A stretch of DNA of 64,000 nt, from NCBI GenBank assembly GCA_963920575.1, contig OY986970.1, forward strand, positions 23,257,274 to 23,321,273, in the 5' to 3' direction. The position numbers were made by a program, and so were the translations under genes. Below the pieces are notes generated by a model. It worked only from the letters and a program-made list of their open reading frames with translations, did no database searches and was not told where the DNA came from. This DNA comes from Narthecium ossifragum. Taxonomy: Eukaryota > Streptophyta > Magnoliopsida > Dioscoreales > Nartheciaceae. Below, one piece after another: positions 12,164-24,274 of this stretch. Numbering within the stretch: position 1 is the first letter of the stretch; each line of letters opens with the position of its first letter.

Positions 12164-14028
12164 TGATGAGTCATGAAATATTCATACTTTGACCCCTTAA
12201 TTTATCTTTGTTGACCCGAGGGTGTTTGTATTTGATAGTTTTTTAGTTGATTTCAGGTTTAATGAAAATTCAAGATAGAAAATACGAAAAAAAATGTTAA
12301 TATGCTGAAAATACGCTCATATGCTGTCAGTTTGGAAAGAATTCATAGTAATTCCCATAGATTCTTGAAATTTGGAGGACTGCTATAAGACACTGACACG
12401 AACAACTTTCATGTCGAAAGCTTCGCCAAAATCTGTACAAAAATTTCAGAATTAGTAAGATGAAGTTGGCTGGAAAAGCACTGTTGGAAGATTGATCGGC
12501 CATACGAACGTTCAATCGATGAATAGAGACGATCAATCGTTCATACGAGCGATTAATCGGTCCGGCGAAAAGTTAATTTTAAAAATATTAAAAATATAGT
12601 CCTACTTGATGTGTTACCACTTTGGCCGACTTTATCCCTATAAAAGGAGGTTTTCTGAAGACGGCGGAGATGCATTTTCGATCCTTGGTGTACTTCATCA
12701 AACCTATGGCTTCCATCCTCAAGATGAGTGGTTGATTCTTATACTTAGGGATCTCATGAAGGTTTAGGATATCTTCTCTGTATTTTTCTAGTTTGAATCT
12801 TGTATTTTTATTCTAAACATGATCTTATAGATTTGATTTTAATGATAAAAGAGTTGAGGGAACAGAGTTCCTTGATGTATTTTTAGACCTACTTGATTTC
12901 GGTGATTGATAGTAGAGATCTATAAGATGATTTTAATATGGTTTGTAAATAGCCGATGAGATACTTTATACTTAGAGACGATAGGTTGTGCTAAGATTTC
13001 CCCGAAGACAAGCTATGAAAATTGAAGATAAAGTATACCTTTGAAAAACACTTATTTTCTTTCAGGGATTCATTTAAGGTTAAGAAACTGTGAATCTATA
13101 ATGTCTAGATAAGAAGACAAGAGGATAACTAAAGAATACAAGAAGAGACACTAAAGTATATTGAGTCACCCCTAGGTTTTTCTCTCATTGATTGATCTTA
13201 ATCTTAATTTCCATTGCTTCCTTAGTAAGTTTTTATTACTAAATTTCTAAAACCAATAAACCCTTTTGTTGCTTTAGAATAGAGTATTGAGATTTAATTT
13301 TTCTTTCGTTGATTATATCAATAGTTTTCCCCAATGGATCAACCCCGTATTTCATCATTATACTATCCTTTAAATTTAATATTAAAATAAGGGTTTATAA
13401 ATTTTCAAACTAAGAGTACGCACGATTTAACGACACGTTTGTGGACGATCAAGTTTTTGCCTCCGTTACCTAGGATTAACTTTGCTGATTTGAGACGAAA
13501 GTAGTTGATTTCACTTTACTCTTTTTCTTAGCTTAATTAGATTTTTCTTTTTATTTTTTCTCACTTTCTTTATTTTAAACTTTTTAGGATTTTTCTTACA
13601 ATGTTTGGAATTTTTGTAGGATTAAAGCAGAATTTTTCTTGGAAGGGGAAGCCTGTGCACCTCCTGGAGCGATCGGTCAGACTTAAATCCGACCGGTCAG
13701 AACTGTGCAGTTGGCCTGCGTTCCTGGGACCAATGATCGATCAACCAGACCACCGATCAATTGTCTCGAAATGTTGATATCGAGAAAGCTCATTAATGGC
13801 CACCTCATCCCTGTTCTCCAGGTTCTAAGTGAACGAAGAAACCGATCGATCAGCCATACCGCCGATCAATCATCCACGTGGCATTCAGGTAGAAGAGCCC
13901 TAAGTTTCCCTCTGACACCTTGTGACCCTGAGAGTGAAAGTACTCTTAGAGCTATTCGTAGGGAATGATTTCGCCAAAGAGCTGAAAAACTTGAAATCCC
14001 TTAGCTACCTCTTGATTCATTCTACACA

Positions 14029-15068
14029 ATGAACCCAACACAAGGAAACAATAATGGGAACCGTGGGGGAAGCGGGAACCACAATAATGATAGAGAAGTC
14101 TCAATTAAGAACCACTTCCTACCTAGACCTTACACCTCTGCTTCTTGTATCAACCCACCAGCAATTACTGCTGCCCATTATGAGATTAAGCCTAACTGGA
14201 TTACAACTTTACCTTCTTTCTATGGGCGTCAAAATGAGGACCCTTATAGACACATTGCTAGTTTCCTTGAAATTCTTTCCATGTTTAAACTTGAGCACTT
14301 TAATGATGATGCCTTGAGACTCAAACTTTTCCCTTTCTCTTTAAAAGACAAGGCTAAACATTGGCCTCAAACCTTAGCTCCAAATTCGATTTCAATATGG
14401 GACCAACTTCAAGATGCTTTCCTAAAAAATATTTCCCTATCATTAAAGCTCAAAATTATCGTACAATGATTATCTCCTTTAAACAAAATAAAGATGAGCT
14501 GTTTCATGAAGCCTGGGAAAGATTTAAGGATCTTCTTAGAGAGTGTCCCCATTATAAGGTACTTGAGTGGCAGTTAGCCCATTCATTTTATAATGGTCTA
14601 AATGATCGTTATAAAACGATGGTCGAAGCCTGCTGTGGGGGTGTTGTTCTTAGTAAGCCATGGACTATTCTTTGGAAAATTTATGATAACCTTACTGAAA
14701 ATTCACAACACAATGCCTCAGTTTTTAGGACTCAGACTACCACTGTTCGTAATTCTCGGGGAATTCATGAAATTTCTAAATTCGAAAGTCTCTCCGCACA
14801 AGTAGCCCTCTTAACTAAGTATTTAAATCAGTTGAAAACATATCAGACTCTTGCTCAACAATTGCCTAACACTTCTCTTGAGACATGTGCCCTTTTCCTT
14901 AGTTCTAATCATTCTATAATTGGTTGTCATTTAGCTCCCAATTTCCATGATTTTGTTCAGGAACATGTTAATGCAACTTATGGTTTTTCCAAACCTCAGA
15001 ACAACCCTTATTTCAATACCTACAATCCAAGTTGGAGAAACCATCCTAATTTTAGTTGGAAGCCATAA
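14029..15068 (+). pseudogene. Gypsy gag (Retrotrans_gag), frameshifted
   Basis: Gag would form the virus-like particle of the element. The reading starts MNPTQGNNNGNRGG. It then shows the plant gypsy gag core: YEIKP, DPYRHIASFLEI, LRLKLFPFSLKDKAKHW, then in the next frame FHEAWERFKDLLRECPH, FYNGLNDRYKTMVEA and the helix that follows. The frame shifts in an A6 run at 14424-14429, between DAFLK and KYFP. A stop follows at about 15066, and more stops lie in the Pro/Asn-rich tail to 15223. This matches the Athila/Tat gag type rather than chromovirus gag. It is not functional. Confidence 0.8.
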
Positions 15069-15223
15069 TAGTCAAGTAATTTTCAAGGACAAAACAATAC
15101 ATTTAATCCTTCTGCTTCCAAGTACCCACCAAAACCTTCTGCAAATTCAAACCCAGGGTACCCTCCATAATCAAATTCAGCCCCTCCACCTCTGAACCCA
15201 CATTTGGTTCCCTCCTTTCAGCC

Positions 15224-16236
15224 ATGACTGCCATGAATGAAAATCTTAGTGGAATAATGACAACTGAAATGTTCAAAATGCAAAATTATGTGTCTAGAAT
15301 AGAGAACCAATGTAATTCTAGTACCCAATCCATTGCTAAACTTGAGAATTCATTGGGTCAACTTGCTAACACTATAGCCAAAAGGGAGGAAGGACACTTG
15401 CCAAGTCAACCTGTGACCAACCCTAGAGGTCAGCAATGCATAGAAAGCCAAAACTATGAAAGTGCCAAAGCCATTGTGACCCTCAGAAGTGGCAAAACAG
15501 TAGATAATCAAATAGGTGAACCTACCAGTACGGACGATCGATCGGCCAACCAACCAGCCGATCGATCCATCATCCGTCCGATGATCGATCGGTCTCCCAG
15601 CCGATCCATCGTCCAATCCGAGATGACTCTCTTCTCCCACCTGATTATGATCCAACTGATTCGAATAAGCCCGATCCAGCTAAATACATTCCAAAAGTGC
15701 GTTTTCCAATAGCTCTTAAAGATCCATCATCAACCATAAAAGCCCGAAAAAGTGCCGAAAAGATCCTTGAAACCTTCAAACAATTCAATATCAACATACC
15801 TTTGTTTGATGACATCAGACAGAATCCTTCTTATACCAAATTTCTAAAGGATCTATGCGCCCATAAACGCCGGGCTAAATCTAAGGTTTCTAAAAGGATT
15901 TTTCTTACCGACCAAGTTAGTTCGATTTTGAAACATGATACGCCACTCAAATTGAACGACCCTGGTACCCCTACCATACCCTGTTGTATAGGAGACTACC
16001 ATATTGATGGTGCCCTTCTAGATTTAGGTGCTAGTGTTAACCTTATGCCCCATTACCTTTACAAGGAATTTGGGATGGGAGAACTTAAACAGACACTAGT
16101 GATTTTGCAATTAGCCGATAGATCCATTAAAGACTGTGCCTATTATTCTAGGACGTCCCTTCTTGGCTACTACGAATGCCTGTATAAACTGTTGAACTGG
16201 TGTGATAGATGTTTCTTTTGGTCACATGCATGTTAA
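15224..16236 (+). pseudogene. Gypsy gag-protease linker and aspartic protease remnant
   Basis: After the gag break the reading resumes at 15224 (MTAMNENLSGIMTTEMFKM), runs through a linker (TLRSGKTVDNQ) and into a retropepsin-like domain at about 15940-16130. The active-site motif reads ALLDLGASVNLMP, a D-L-G form usual in Athila/Tat proteases, followed by LQLADRSIK. The linker contains three GATCGATC palindromes (15536, 15560, 15583), translated as repeated D-R-S. A frame change falls at about 15700. Past 16236 only scattered coding traces remain before the LTR-like sequence. Confidence 0.72.
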
Positions 16237-16574
16237 GCTGAATATAATTACAACTGCATGTTTGCTTGAGCCTGAGGATGATGAATGCTTTAATGTTGAT
16301 ACCTTGACATAATGTGTTGATGCTAGATTATATGTTATGATTTTTGATAAAATATCTGATATTTTGAAAGATTATGAATCTGATAATGATGTTGACAATG
16401 TTCTGGATATTGCATAATCGAAAGATGACATTGAAACACACGAATCGGCTCTGTCGATCGATCGTCCAGATCGATCGTCTAGAGAACCAATCCAACGGGC
16501 GAGAACTGATTGATTGGCCCCAGACGATCGATCGCTGAATAGTGACGATCAATCGATCATACGATTGATCGATC
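15536..16574. repeat. GATCGATC palindromes in the linker and 3' LTR U3
   Basis: Exact copies lie at 15536, 15560, 15583, 16456, 16469, 16526 and 16567, and earlier ones at 13735 and 13844. Flanks are mostly CCGATCGATCGG-like. The last group lies upstream of a TATAAAAG box at 16659-16666. The internal deletion that removed RT and integrase ends within this group. Confidence 0.75.
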
Positions 16575-17222
16575 GGTCGGGCAGAAACTTAATTTTAGAA
16601 ATATTAAAAATACATACAATCCTACTTGATGTGTTACCACTTTGGCCGACTTTATCCCTATAAAAGGAGTTTTCTGGCCGAAAATTCATCATCCCTATAA
16701 AGAGAAAAGAGCATATTAGTGTTTCTGAAGACGGCGGAGATGCAGCTTCGATCCTTAGAGTTCTTCATCAAACCTATGGCATCCATCCCCAAGATGAGTG
16801 GCTGATTCTTATGCTTAGGGATCTCATGAAGCTTTAGGATATCATCTCTGTATTTTTCTAGTTTGAATCTTGTATTTTTATTCTAAACATGATCTTATAG
16901 ATTTGATTTTAATGATAAAAGAGTTGAGGGAACAGAGTTTCTTGACGTATTAATAGACCTACTTGATTTTGGTGATTGATAGTAGAGATTTATAAGATGG
17001 TTTTAACATGGTTTGTAAATAGCCGATGAGATATTTTATGCTTAGAGGCGATAGGTTGTGCTAACATTACCCCGAAGACAAGCTATGAAATCGAAGATAA
17101 AGTATACCTTTGAGAAACACTTACTTTCTTTCAGGGATTCATGTAAGCTTAAGAAACTGTGAATCTATAATGTCTAGATAAGAAGACAAGAGGATAACTA
17201 GAGAATACATGAAGAGACACTA

Positions 17223-17474
17223 AAACATGCCGCATCATTCCCATTCCACTCTTCATTCCCATCTCAACTCCTTTCCAGCTTTTATTCACAATCCGTCTTC
17301 CATTCCTTGTGCAAACCAAACGTGTCGAAAGGGTGGTTTGGTAATTTGCCCTTGTGGAGTTGGATATCACACGCACTGGTACACACACGGCCCCGTGAAT
17401 GATATTTGTGTAGTATACAAACCTAGGAGTGGGATTTGCAGTCACCATTATTGACGAAACTCTTTGATCACAAC
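17223..17474. mobile_element. Truncated Tourist-like MITE fragment and unassigned sequence
   Basis: Read on the minus strand, 17325-17223 begins CGACACGTTTGGTTTGCACA followed by AGGAATGG units. This matches the left end of the MITE at 1105 (CGGCATGTTTGGTTCGCACA). The other end is missing. The remaining 150 bp are unassigned. Confidence 0.5.
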
Positions 17475-17768
17475 TCAATTAGCCCAACCGTGAATGATAT
17501 TCATATCAACTGTCGCTCCAAACTTCACCGTCGATTGTCACATCGACCGTCATATTAACCGTACACCTCAGACACCAAAAAGACTTCCCAGGGTCGATGT
17601 ATGGATCGTCCGCCAACCAAATCTCAACATCTGTACCATCTCACGGTCGACCTTCATATCGACCCTCAACACTTAAACTTCCAAAAGTTGTATTTAAACA
17701 ACTCTTTTCTCTCTTCCCATTTTATTTCTCCTCTTCTTCTCTTTTCGTTCTTTCTTCAGTTCTGGTCC

Positions 17769-17812
<44 letters not shown>

Positions 17813-19929
17813 AGATGGTGACGACGTTGGGGAAGACCAATTTACGCCACCCTAGGTTGGATTAGTGAAGATTGGAAGAATATTAGTGTGATTAAGGTAG
17901 AGATTCCACCCCTAAACCTCAGTTTTGGTTATATTAGTGTGGTTATTGGGTTGTTTGTGTATTTCCCTCCGCTGGCATGCTTCTCTAGGCTTGGATTTCA
18001 TCTTGCTATGGCATCATAGCGTTTGGATGTGTTTTGATTAGGTTTTAATCATCCTTTTCCCGGATTTTCTCGGTTTTCCCCTTTTAACTTAAACATGTCT
18101 GTTCATACCTGATTTCCATGATAATTTATGCGTAATCTCATGTAGTTTTGGATAAAAGTTTGACATTTTCAAGTCTACTTTCATATCCTGTTTGTTTCAT
18201 AATTTTCTGATTTTTATACAAACTATGGTGAGTTATCTCCTGATCTGTGATCAAACAAACCTTTCATTAGAAATTAGGAATTTAAGTGGGTTTTCGATAT
18301 CCGTTTGAGTCGATTTTTGGATACATTGTTTTTAATGCTTAATAGAACTGATCTTGATTTTATTTTGAGGAATTTGGAGGTCATTATGATGATTTTGTTA
18401 ATTCTGATTGTAGGTAGTAAATTCAAGGTTTTCGTATATGTGATTCGGGGCATGTTGATGAGTATGTATGCCAATTTTTATGTCAATTCGATGGATTTAG
18501 TGAAAGTTATGGCATATCCATCTTTTGCTTGTTTCGTGTAATTTGGGATTTTGTACTTGAATGTGCCATGCTACCTACTATGTATATGAACCTATATCTA
18601 TTATGCCCTTTTGGCCGAGCCTTACATAGTGTTATGGGTGAACCAAGGGAGTGATGCACCTTGGAAATGTTTAGTTGCATAAATGGCTGATGGTGTGCCT
18701 AATTGCATGTTAAATTCATGTTTAGTTTAAGTGGCCGAAGGTGTGCCGTGTTGAATACTTATTGGAATGAAATGCTTGGATTGGCTGGTGGGCCTCGTGG
18801 ATGCGTGTGTGGCTGTTGTGCCCTTCGTGGCTTTAATCGTATTTGTGTCCCCTAGTATGCTTAAAATGTTATTATGTTTATGTTATGTTTTCCTTTAGCT
18901 AGCGTTGAGCTATGCTTGGTCGTGTACGTTGATGTGGCATTTGTTGCATGCTTATAACTCTATTTATGTTCTATTTATGTGCTGGATCATTCATGCATTT
19001 GGTTGCACTAGAAGCATAAGGTTACGACGTGGGCGAATAGATATTTCGCAGATCCATGCGACTCAAGTACGCCCGATCTAGCCCAAGGGGCGGGCTTGGG
19101 TAGAATGTGGTCTACAACGCGATTCTTGTCTCTGATTCGATTACGCTATATGTCGAGAATTGTTATGTAGTTAAACTGAAATATTGCATTGCTTGAGGTG
19201 TAGAGGCCGTGTCAGTTCTCCCGAGCCAAGTGCTAAGGTTGTGAGTGTGCCCGATCTCCCTAACTTGTTTCCCCGTACGAGAGGTGGTTAGATGATGAGG
19301 GTCGGCGGTGAGTGCAGCGATGATGTGCGAACCCTATTTCCGTACCCGTAGCAGATTGTCCCCCTTGTTTCATTGTTGGGTGAGGGTGGTGTAGCCCTCG
19401 GGGAATCGATAAGGCCGATGTAGACATTGGGTCACTCCTTAGACTTAAGCGAAGGATGACACAGTTGTATTTGCCCCTCCTTTGTATGCGTCATAGAGTA
19501 GATCCCTACTGAGCTTTGTTGCTCACCCTAATCGGGTTGCGTTTGTAGGTACAGGCGTAGTCCCCCCATCTTCAGGTGATTACGATCTTGGAGGTGTTGT
19601 TTCTTCTCGTGGTGCATGAGCTCGAGAAGTCGTCTCATCATCTCACATCCTTTTATTTGCAGCTTTATTTTTAATTTCTAAATCTTGATGTATAAATTGT
19701 CGAACTCGAGGAAGAATTTATATGAAGCCCCAATTGTTGTAGTTGAAAGAGTTTATATCATTATTTAATGTAAATTGAGAATTGTAATAATTAGTTCTTC
19801 ATATTATGGCTTTGTGATTAAATTGATTAAATTAGCTGTGAAAATTGTAAATTGTGCATGACATGTTGGATTGTAGTTTAGGTTTGCTCACGTCCCGATC
19901 CGAATGAGTTTTCTAAGCCGGGGCGTGAC
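17475..19929 (+). mobile_element. Large LTR fragment related to the 33561-39016 family
   Basis: The block ends with GGGGCGTGACA at 19929. Towards its 3' side it carries segments also seen in the LTR at 33561-39016: GCCAAGTGCTAAGG, CTACTGAGCTT, then GTTTGTAGGTACAGGCG. It also has GGTCGA-type units at its 5' side. I see no coding region. The left boundary is approximate because neither a clear TG start nor a duplication could be fixed. An (AG)n microsatellite lies at 17771-17808. Confidence 0.55.
17771..17808. repeat. (AG)19 microsatellite
   Basis: Perfect AG dinucleotide run of 38 bp. Confidence 0.95.
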
Positions 19930-20577
19930 AGAGAGCTCCCTTCTTTCCCAAATTAAGGTTGGCCCTTTCCTTGGCCTTCTCCACTCCAAGAATGTCCCAA
20001 ATGAGAGCTTTAAGTCTTCTATTTATCGCCTTCAACATTTCCTCCCTCGGATGTAATTTGAGCCGCTCAATCTCTCCATTTAGCAGATTTTGGATCGATC
20101 CCAAGAAGGCTTGGATAGATCCAAACTTACTTGGCCCTAGGCCTTCGGCAGATTGGGATCGATCCAAACTATCGATTCCATTTGGTAGGTTGAAAGAATG
20201 GCTTTGGATGGGCCACTTTGGATCGATCCAAACTAGCTTTTGATGGATCCAAACGGGAACGTTGAGAACTGGCTTCTGTAAAGGAGTTTGGGATCAATTC
20301 TGTCTAAGATCGATCCCAACGGGTGCATTGAGTAGAGCTTCCTGGATAAGATTTGGGATCGATCCGACTAAGTCGGGATAGATCTGATCTAAGTCTGGAT
20401 GAATCCAAACAGTCCAAAATGTGCCCAAATTACTTGTTTTTGGCACAGAATCAGCGCAACTCCCATTGTAAGCTCTTGTACCTGAAATACTATGAAACTT
20501 ATTAGAAATACATTGCTTGAGAACTAACAAAGTCAAGTTACATGAGTGAATTGTCCATATTTCGTGACCCATCACCC
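19930..20577 (-). mobile_element. LTR fragment, Tat/Athila-like, minus strand
   Basis: On the minus strand the block begins TGATGGGTCACGAAATATGG at about 20577, close to the TGATGAGTCA(C/T)GAAATATT start of the LTRs at 12164 and 34856. It carries a GATCGATC array and then a TATA-like GATAAATA at 20027-20020, and is cut at 19930 by the neighbouring LTR. Confidence 0.6.
20093..20364. repeat. GATCGATC palindrome array
   Basis: Copies lie at 20093, 20157, 20221, 20308 and 20357. The longest palindrome is the 16-mer TTTGGATCGATCCAAA at 20217-20232. On the minus strand the near edge is about 66 bp upstream of the TATA-like sequence at 20027-20020. Confidence 0.8.
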
Positions 20578-22318
20578 GGTTCATTTCAAGGTGGACATGT
20601 GAGCTTTGGTGATAACACTTCGTATCTTATAGTATTTACTGCTTTCAACTTTATTGCTTATAGATTTTTTTGCTGCTTAGATTTCTAATAATTTGGAGGG
20701 CTTTTATGTGACAACTCTCTTTAAATAGCTATAGTTTTGTCGTCTTATATCCGTTTTGAGTCCAATTACAGGCATTGGACTCGTGAGCGGATGAGAACAT
20801 TATGGAATTGTTCCTATTAGATAATTTTGATTTAAGATTTATATAATTACAGCATTATTATTGTTTATTTAAAGTATTATGGTCATTATTGTTCGTTTGA
20901 TATATGAATGGTTTATATATATCTACTCAAAAGCAATTCTGTTCTCTATCACAAGTTTCAAGTGTTGCCTTCACGCCGCTCCAAAGGGCCCATAGTACTT
21001 TATGTATTTAGGGTAGTGAATTAAGAGCTAACGATCTTCTCTCTCTGGCACGTGCATGGCCTGGCACGCCGCCTAGCCCGAGCACGATCCAGGCACGAGC
21101 CTGGCACGCGCCCCGCCCAGGCACGGCCTGAGGGCACGAGCCAGTGCCTCCATCAAGAGAGGAGGCGTGGTGGTTTGCAGTGGTGGGGGGTCGGATCAAG
21201 GACGGGAAGAGAGAGAATGGCGGAGGTTGATCAGAGGCGGAGTTGTGGAGGGGCGGAGAGGGCCATACCGTCACCACCTAGTGGAAGGTCGAGAGAGGAC
21301 CTGGGGGGCGGCCTGAAAGAGAGAGAAGAGAGGGGTTTAACCGGCTGGAGTTAAAAAGAGAGACAGACTGAGAGGAGACGGACCTTACCGGAGATCCGAA
21401 GGCGTCGGGGTCCTCCGTCCCCAGGGATGTAGCTGGAGACCGTCGAGGAGGTAGCCGGACGGGAGATCGGGGAGCTCCAAGGGCAGGATGGCCGGTGGAG
21501 GTTGGTAACAGCGGTCAGTGTGGAGATCGGGGAGATCCAAGGGCCGAGGAGGCGGTGGAGTGCGGTGACGGTGGTCGGGGTGGAGTTAGGGTTTATCCAA
21601 GGGACAGAGGAGAGGGTTTAGCCGGAGACCTCAGGGAAGTAGCCGGGGCCGGTGGAGGGTGGTGACGGTGGTTGGGTGGAGATAGAGGTTTGGGGAGATC
21701 TGAGGGCGAGCCGACGAGGGTTGGCCGGGGGAGGGTGGACGGTTGAGGTCGGCCCCTGTCGGATCTCGGCGGGGAATGGTGTCGGGGACCCGAGGTCACG
21801 ATCCGGTGGGAGAGGAGAGAGGTGGAGTAGGGGACAGGGGCAGTGATTACATGGTTGGCAGGGATTGTTTGATGGTTTTGATCTAACGACTAAAGTGATA
21901 GGCTATCAGCCAACTTTTAGCTGCGTAGGCTGACCTAAGACTATAACCTATTAAAATTGAAAAAAATAAAAAATAATTTAATTTAATTAAAAAATATTGA
22001 TACATAACGGCTACTATTTCCAATTTTGACCATAATGCCCCTATCAACTGCCATAAAACGACTACTTCGGAAGGGTATGAATGTATTCTTTTATAAATGA
22101 CCAAAATACCCCTTCAACGGTTATAAAACGGCTAGTTTTAACGGTATTATGGTCATTATAAAAATTCAAAAAAATTCCTAAAACTCTATAAATAGCCCCC
22201 CAACCCTTCATTCATCCTCACAAAATCTATTCTCTCTGTCTTTTCTTCTAGTTTTGTTAAGAGCTTAAGAAGTTGGAAAAGTGATTCAAGTGAAGAAAGA
22301 ACAATCAAGAGGCCGGAA
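20578..22318. other. No gene seen; GC-rich purine-rich stretch 21040-21850
   Basis: 20578-21030 is AT-rich with nothing recognisable. 21040-21850 is GC-rich, with GGCACGC-type repeats (21045-21150) and then purine-rich units resembling GGAGATCGGGGAG. Open frames on both strands here are low-complexity and unconvincing. 21870-22318 is AT-rich and may include the 5' end of the hAT transposon, but I could not identify its terminal repeat. Confidence 0.4.
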
Positions 22319-22334
22319 ATATTGTAAGAGGTAA

Positions 22335-22478
22335 ACCAACCTCCCCTAGCTTGTCTGGTGTGACAGCTTGGGTGTCCTGTGAAGGACCCGGGTTCGAAGG
22401 TTGGTACCCTCTCTCACCCCCAGCCGGTACTCTCCCCACTGTCATGCTTAACTATTAAATATATATATATATATATAT
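22335..22478 (+). mobile_element. tRNA-derived SINE with 16-bp target duplication
   Basis: A 144-bp insert has pol III promoter-like boxes: TAGCTTGTCTGG (A-box type, about 22347) and GGGTTCGAAGG (B-box type, about 22390). It ends in an (AT)n tail. It is flanked by a perfect 16-bp duplication, ATATTGTAAGAGGTAA, at 22319-22334 and 22479-22494. It lies just 5' of the hAT transposase start. It is too diverged and lacks the fold to be a tRNA gene. Confidence 0.8.
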
Positions 22479-22597
22479 ATATTGTAAGAGGTAAGTTTTA
22501 AATTATTATAGATTTATTTTATTTTTAAATTCTGATTTTCCTTCTCCTCTCCTACTTTTATCTTTAATTTGGGTTTTTAATTTCAAAAGTCAGAAAA

Positions 22598-23495
22598 ATG
22601 GATCCAAAGCAACTGAATCTTGAAAATCTGAACTTTGATGTCGACGTTGGTAATGAGCCAGTATTGCCGGATACGGATGACATACCGGATTATGATGTTG
22701 ATTCTAGCCAACTTTCAGTATCAAATACTGGCAAAACTAGTGGTGGTGCTACCGGGTGCGCTAGTGGATCCAGTTCCAGGACTGGCGGCACTGGCTCGAC
22801 TAGGAGTGGCAAAAGACCTCGAACCTCTGGGGTTTGGGCAAATTTCGACATCAAAGAGATATTGAACACCGAAACCCGTATTAGGGGTCCAAGAGCGATT
22901 TGCAAAATTTGCAAACAAGATTTGGACAAGGTGGGGGTCGCTTAGGTACATTTACATATTCCCAAACTAATATGCGGGAGGGATTGGATTTATATATAAT
23001 TGGTGGGGAAGAGCCATTTACTATTGTGGAGTCTCTGAAATTACAAAAGTTTATTAAAAAATATTTACAACCAGCTTTTACTAAAGTTTCTAGAAATAGT
23101 GCTAGAAATGATTGAATGATATCATATTTGGCAACCAACCAGAAATTACTTATTGAAATTTACTCTCTTAGCACTTCAGTTTCTTTTACTTTCAATTTAT
23201 AGAGTGGAATAAATAAATTTAGCTATATTCGTGTTACTTCGCATTATATTGATTCTAATTTGAGCTTCAATAAAAAAATTATTGCATTTCGAGTTATGGA
23301 TAATCTTCATACGGGTCAAAATATTTATTCGCAAGTTATGTCTGCCTTTAGAGAATATAACATCTCAGATCGGATATTTAGCATTACCTTTGATAATCCA
23401 TCCGCCAATAATGTTGCGATTGATTTTTTTTTAAAGGAATTTAAATCCTATGCTAACTGGCAGATTTTTCCATGGTAAATGCGCTTGTCATATTA
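22598..23495 (+). pseudogene. hAT transposase, N-terminal half (BED-type finger start, middle domain)
   Basis: This is the first half of a plant RICESLEEPER-type hAT transposase, which would cut and paste hAT elements. It starts MDPKQLNLENLNFDVD at 22598, has a Ser/Gly-rich linker, then VWANFDIKEIL and ICKICKQDL, the first cysteine pair of a BED zinc finger. The rest of the finger is deleted near 22930 with a change of frame. Next come LGTFTYSQTNMREGLDLYI and LKLQKFIKKYLQPAF. A TGA stop lies at 23113, a Trp-to-stop change in NL*SGINKFSY at about 23200, and a frameshift in the T run at about 23464-23468. It is clearly dead. Confidence 0.78.
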
Positions 23496-24274
23496 TTAAT
23501 TTAAGGGATATTTACTTTTGTATCCTCCAAAACTTCTTACATTACAAATGCGCCCATGAAATCTTTACATTCACATATGTACCCCTGAAAACTTTAAGAA
23601 AATATTAACCATCCCCTCCGGTGAAAATTGACGGAATATTGAGGGTATATTCCTAACGCCATTAAGATTACTGTGTAAAATGACTGTTTTGCCCTCATCT
23701 TCATCAACGTCCACCGACCGAGCAACTTTCAGGTTGCCGGAGATCCAACCGACCCCGATCTCCCCTCCGTTGGTGCCATTCACTGGATGCCTCGACTCCT
23801 TGGCCGGGCCCTCGATGACCAGGGCTGGCTGGGCAGCGCCGGAGCCATTCGCTACGCCTTGTCCTTCCGCATGTAGGGTTCTCCAGCCCGCAGGTCTTCA
23901 ACATTATCACGCTTAGCGCGATCTTCTGCTTCTCAGTCGTATGCGACAACACCTCCCTCCGCTACCTCCCCGTTTCCTCTAAACCAAGCAATCAACACCA
24001 TCCCCCCCCCCCCCTTTTAGCAATACGTCCTCTGTTTCAACAACAGAGCAAACACTCGGTTTTCAAACAGTATGGCATATAGGAGTGGGTTCTTGGAGTC
24101 CAGGTAGGAGAGGAAGAGGGAAAGAGAAACAAAAAAAGAGGGGGGGTGCGGCGGTGGAGGTCACGGCTAAGCGGCCTAGTCGGCGTGGCTGTCTGGGTGG
24201 CGTCGGAGCCGGGGAAGAAGGTCACAGTGAGGAGAAGAAGAAGAAAAAGAAGAGAGGAAGAAGGCGCAGCTTTG

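Larger units (their letters stand above)
12164..17222 (+). mobile_element. Degenerate Athila/Tat-type gypsy retrotransposon
   Basis: The 5' LTR runs 12164-13451 (TGATGAGTCATG ... GACGATCA) with a TATAAAAG box at 12639. A degenerate copy of the Asp-tRNA primer-binding site follows at about 13455-13471. Gag and protease remnants come next. There is no reverse transcriptase, RNase H or integrase: sequence related to the U3 of the LTR resumes at about 16505, straight after the protease linker. The 3' LTR is itself cut at 17222, so it lacks its end. The solo LTR at 34856-36296 belongs to the same family. Confidence 0.78.

Noticed and set aside
21150..21850. Similarity between purine-rich 21.3-21.8 kb and pyrimidine-rich 41.0-41.35 kb as inverted repeats of the hAT element
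   Set aside because: The resemblance (GGCCTGAAAGAGAGAGA, TAGCCGG, GATCCGAGG) is mostly low-complexity and not collinear enough to call.
22347..22410. tRNA-like sequence with GGTTCGAAG
   Set aside because: No cloverleaf, and it lies within a SINE bounded by a 16-bp duplication.
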